Position numbers and translations under genes: made by a program. Shown here one piece after another: positions 62,584 to 64,000 of a stretch of 64,000 bases of DNA (positions are counted from its first letter, which is position 1; the number at the start of each line of letters is the position of its first letter). This DNA is from Sympetrum striolatum (Eukaryota > Arthropoda > Insecta > Odonata > Libellulidae): the NCBI GenBank assembly GCA_947579665.1, contig OX388343.1, positions 101,685,657-101,749,656 on the forward strand, read 5' to 3'. Below the pieces are notes generated by a model. That model saw only the letters and a program-made list of their open reading frames with translations. It was not told the DNA's origin and ran no database searches.

Positions 62584-63340
62584 GATGCCATCCTCGGGGA
62601 GCATTTGGGAACCACAAGAAATGGATACAGTAAAGCACCGATTGCCGACTGTGTCGCGGGGAAGTTGAGACGGTGGGAGGGGGCCAGAGGGTCTACAAGA
62701 GTCCGGGTGCGGTAGGGCGAGGAGGGCCTCCGAGGCGACAAGGGCACAGCCGCATGACTACCGCTCGCCACTCGTTCTTTCTCGGCCGATCTGTTCACGC
62801 CTCGCTCGCCATGCCAACCATTCGAGCGGGGCTGTTCACGAGGGAGTCCGCCACTCGGTTCCCACCGCACGCCCCTTGGAGCGGCCACGCGCTCTTCCGG
62901 CCGCGCCCACCGCACCCACCCCACAACACCACTATGCGAATGGGACCGAGAAGGACTAAACTCCCGGCAATTGGGCGCGCGTGCCAGCAGGTAAACAATG
63001 GATAATGGGCGGGAGAGGAATTGATCGAAGATTCTGCGTGAGACGGTTTTCGTCGGGTGATTAAAAAGATGTGACGATTCGAGGGGAACTGGGGACAAAA
63101 TGGGATGCGTAGAGATTTTTCCTCGAAGAGCGGAAGGAAGTGCTGAAAGTGTTTCAAGAGGGGACCGGAAGCAGGAAGGAGAAAGAGGGGATATTCGCGA
63201 GAAGAGCGGCCGCCGAGGCATCGCTCTCTCGAATGGACCGCTCACTCGGCCGTCGGAGTCTCCTCCCCGCTACGACCCCTCTCCCCTCCTCAGCATCCCT
63301 CTCCGTCAATTATGGGACATCGGTGGTTTTACGCACTAAT
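62584..63340 (-). promoter_or_regulatory. GC-rich 5' leader and presumed promoter of beta-spectrin
   Basis: The segment upstream of exon 1 is much richer in G, C and CpG than anything else in the window except the MID1IP1-like exon. It has no TATA box that I can place. It probably contains the 5' untranslated region and start site of this isoform. Overlapping long frames on both strands here are products of GC composition. Confidence 0.5.
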
Positions 63341-64000
63341 CGAAGGAGTAGAAAAGTGTCTCGCTAAATTTAGACGCGAAATTCTCAATGCTCAGTGGAT
63401 ACAAAGAATGCGAGGAAAGGACTTCATTCATGGAATCTGAGAACAGATTGTCAGACATACAAACGTAATGAGTGAGCGCGCTATGCGTTGTTGCAAAATT
63501 TTAACGGATCCTCAATGTTTCTTCCTTTCAGGGAGAAATTATTTACCCAATTACTACACAATGAAACTTAAATTCTTCAGCAAGGCAGGCTTTTGTGATT
63601 AGAGCCTCGAGATTAAATAAACTGAAAGTGATTGAAAAGAATAAAAACGAGCGATAATTTAGGGATACTCCACGATCGTCAAACTTCAAAACAGTGGATT
63701 GCCGGAAAAAGTGGATACCCAACCCCAGAAAGCAATATGCGGTCCCTGAATCACGCATTGCGAGGGTCAGCAAGGGGGCTCTACTCATAACTGAATTTAC
63801 TTAGCAGGAACAGAGTACTTCTGCGAAAAATAAATCTATAGAGAAGTAAGTACATCGGAGCGAATTTAGTAAAAATGACTATGCGACCCGCTTTCATTTT
63901 CTCACTTAGCCGGATTTCCGTCTTTGCTTCGGCGTTGATACATTCAAAACGGAATTCTCCGAAGAGATAATGCAATCGTATTTATGAAATTTCCTGTTTT
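63341..64000. other. upstream DNA with no gene seen
   Basis: Mixed composition, no supportable exon. The alternative beta-spectrin first exon of the fly type would be expected beyond the window if it exists. Confidence 0.4.

Noticed and set aside
62580..63245. Minus-strand 221-codon frame overlapping the spectrin leader
   Set aside because: Arg/Pro/Ser-rich composition from GC-rich DNA, overlapping the spectrin start in another frame. No recognisable domain. Likely non-coding leader.
1..64000. CRISPR arrays, bacterial operons, riboswitches or integrated viral genes
   Set aside because: No regularly spaced repeats, no ribosome-binding-site spaced operons and no retroviral or other viral reading frames were seen. 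The multi-exon genes show eukaryotic DNA.

Overview
The window looks like arthropod, most likely insect, nuclear DNA: AT-rich, with multi-exon genes, GT-AG introns from about 60 bp to several kb, and many short DNA transposons. Nothing in it suggests a prokaryote or a virus. The species cannot be named from the sequence.

29.7-62.6 kb (minus strand): an apparently complete beta-spectrin gene. It starts with ATG at 62583 in a GC-rich segment and ends at a stop codon at 29719. I can chain 44 exons by splice sites and reading phase. They encode an N-terminal head, two calponin-homology (CH) domains, a rod of spectrin repeats, a partial last repeat (the alpha-spectrin pairing site), and a C-terminal PH domain. 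Joining only the core exons gives 2281 residues, close to the roughly 2290 of Drosophila beta-spectrin. Five further exons keep the frame and look like optional cassettes. Two, together 304 codons, lie between the last repeat and the C-terminal linker. Three (21, 38 and 50 codons) lie just before the PH domain. With all five the protein would be 2694 residues. These cassettes are the least expected coding feature of the window.

5-7.6 kb (minus strand): a small GC-rich gene of the Spot14/MID1IP1 family (MID1-interacting protein, MIG12), which in vertebrates regulates acetyl-CoA carboxylase. Its main exon is clear. A 29-bp first coding exon 0.85 kb upstream is a phase-compatible proposal.

1.66-1.92 kb: a tRNA-like sequence with a short repeated tail, probably a tRNA-derived SINE.

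11.2-22.4 kb: a transposon-rich intergenic block. It holds (i) a 4.5-kb hAT-like composite with a perfect 8-bp target duplication, itself carrying a long-inverted-repeat element and a TA-flanked element; (ii) a 940-bp mariner relic with identical 41-bp ends and a decayed transposase; and (iii) a 2.19-kb relative of the first hAT element, also with a perfect 8-bp duplication, which preserves the empty site of the inserted element. Introns of the spectrin gene carry three more short elements.

The rest (1-1.66, 1.9-5.1, 7.6-11.2, 15.7-17.3, 18.2-20.2 and 22.4-29.7 kb) is AT-rich DNA where I see no supportable gene.
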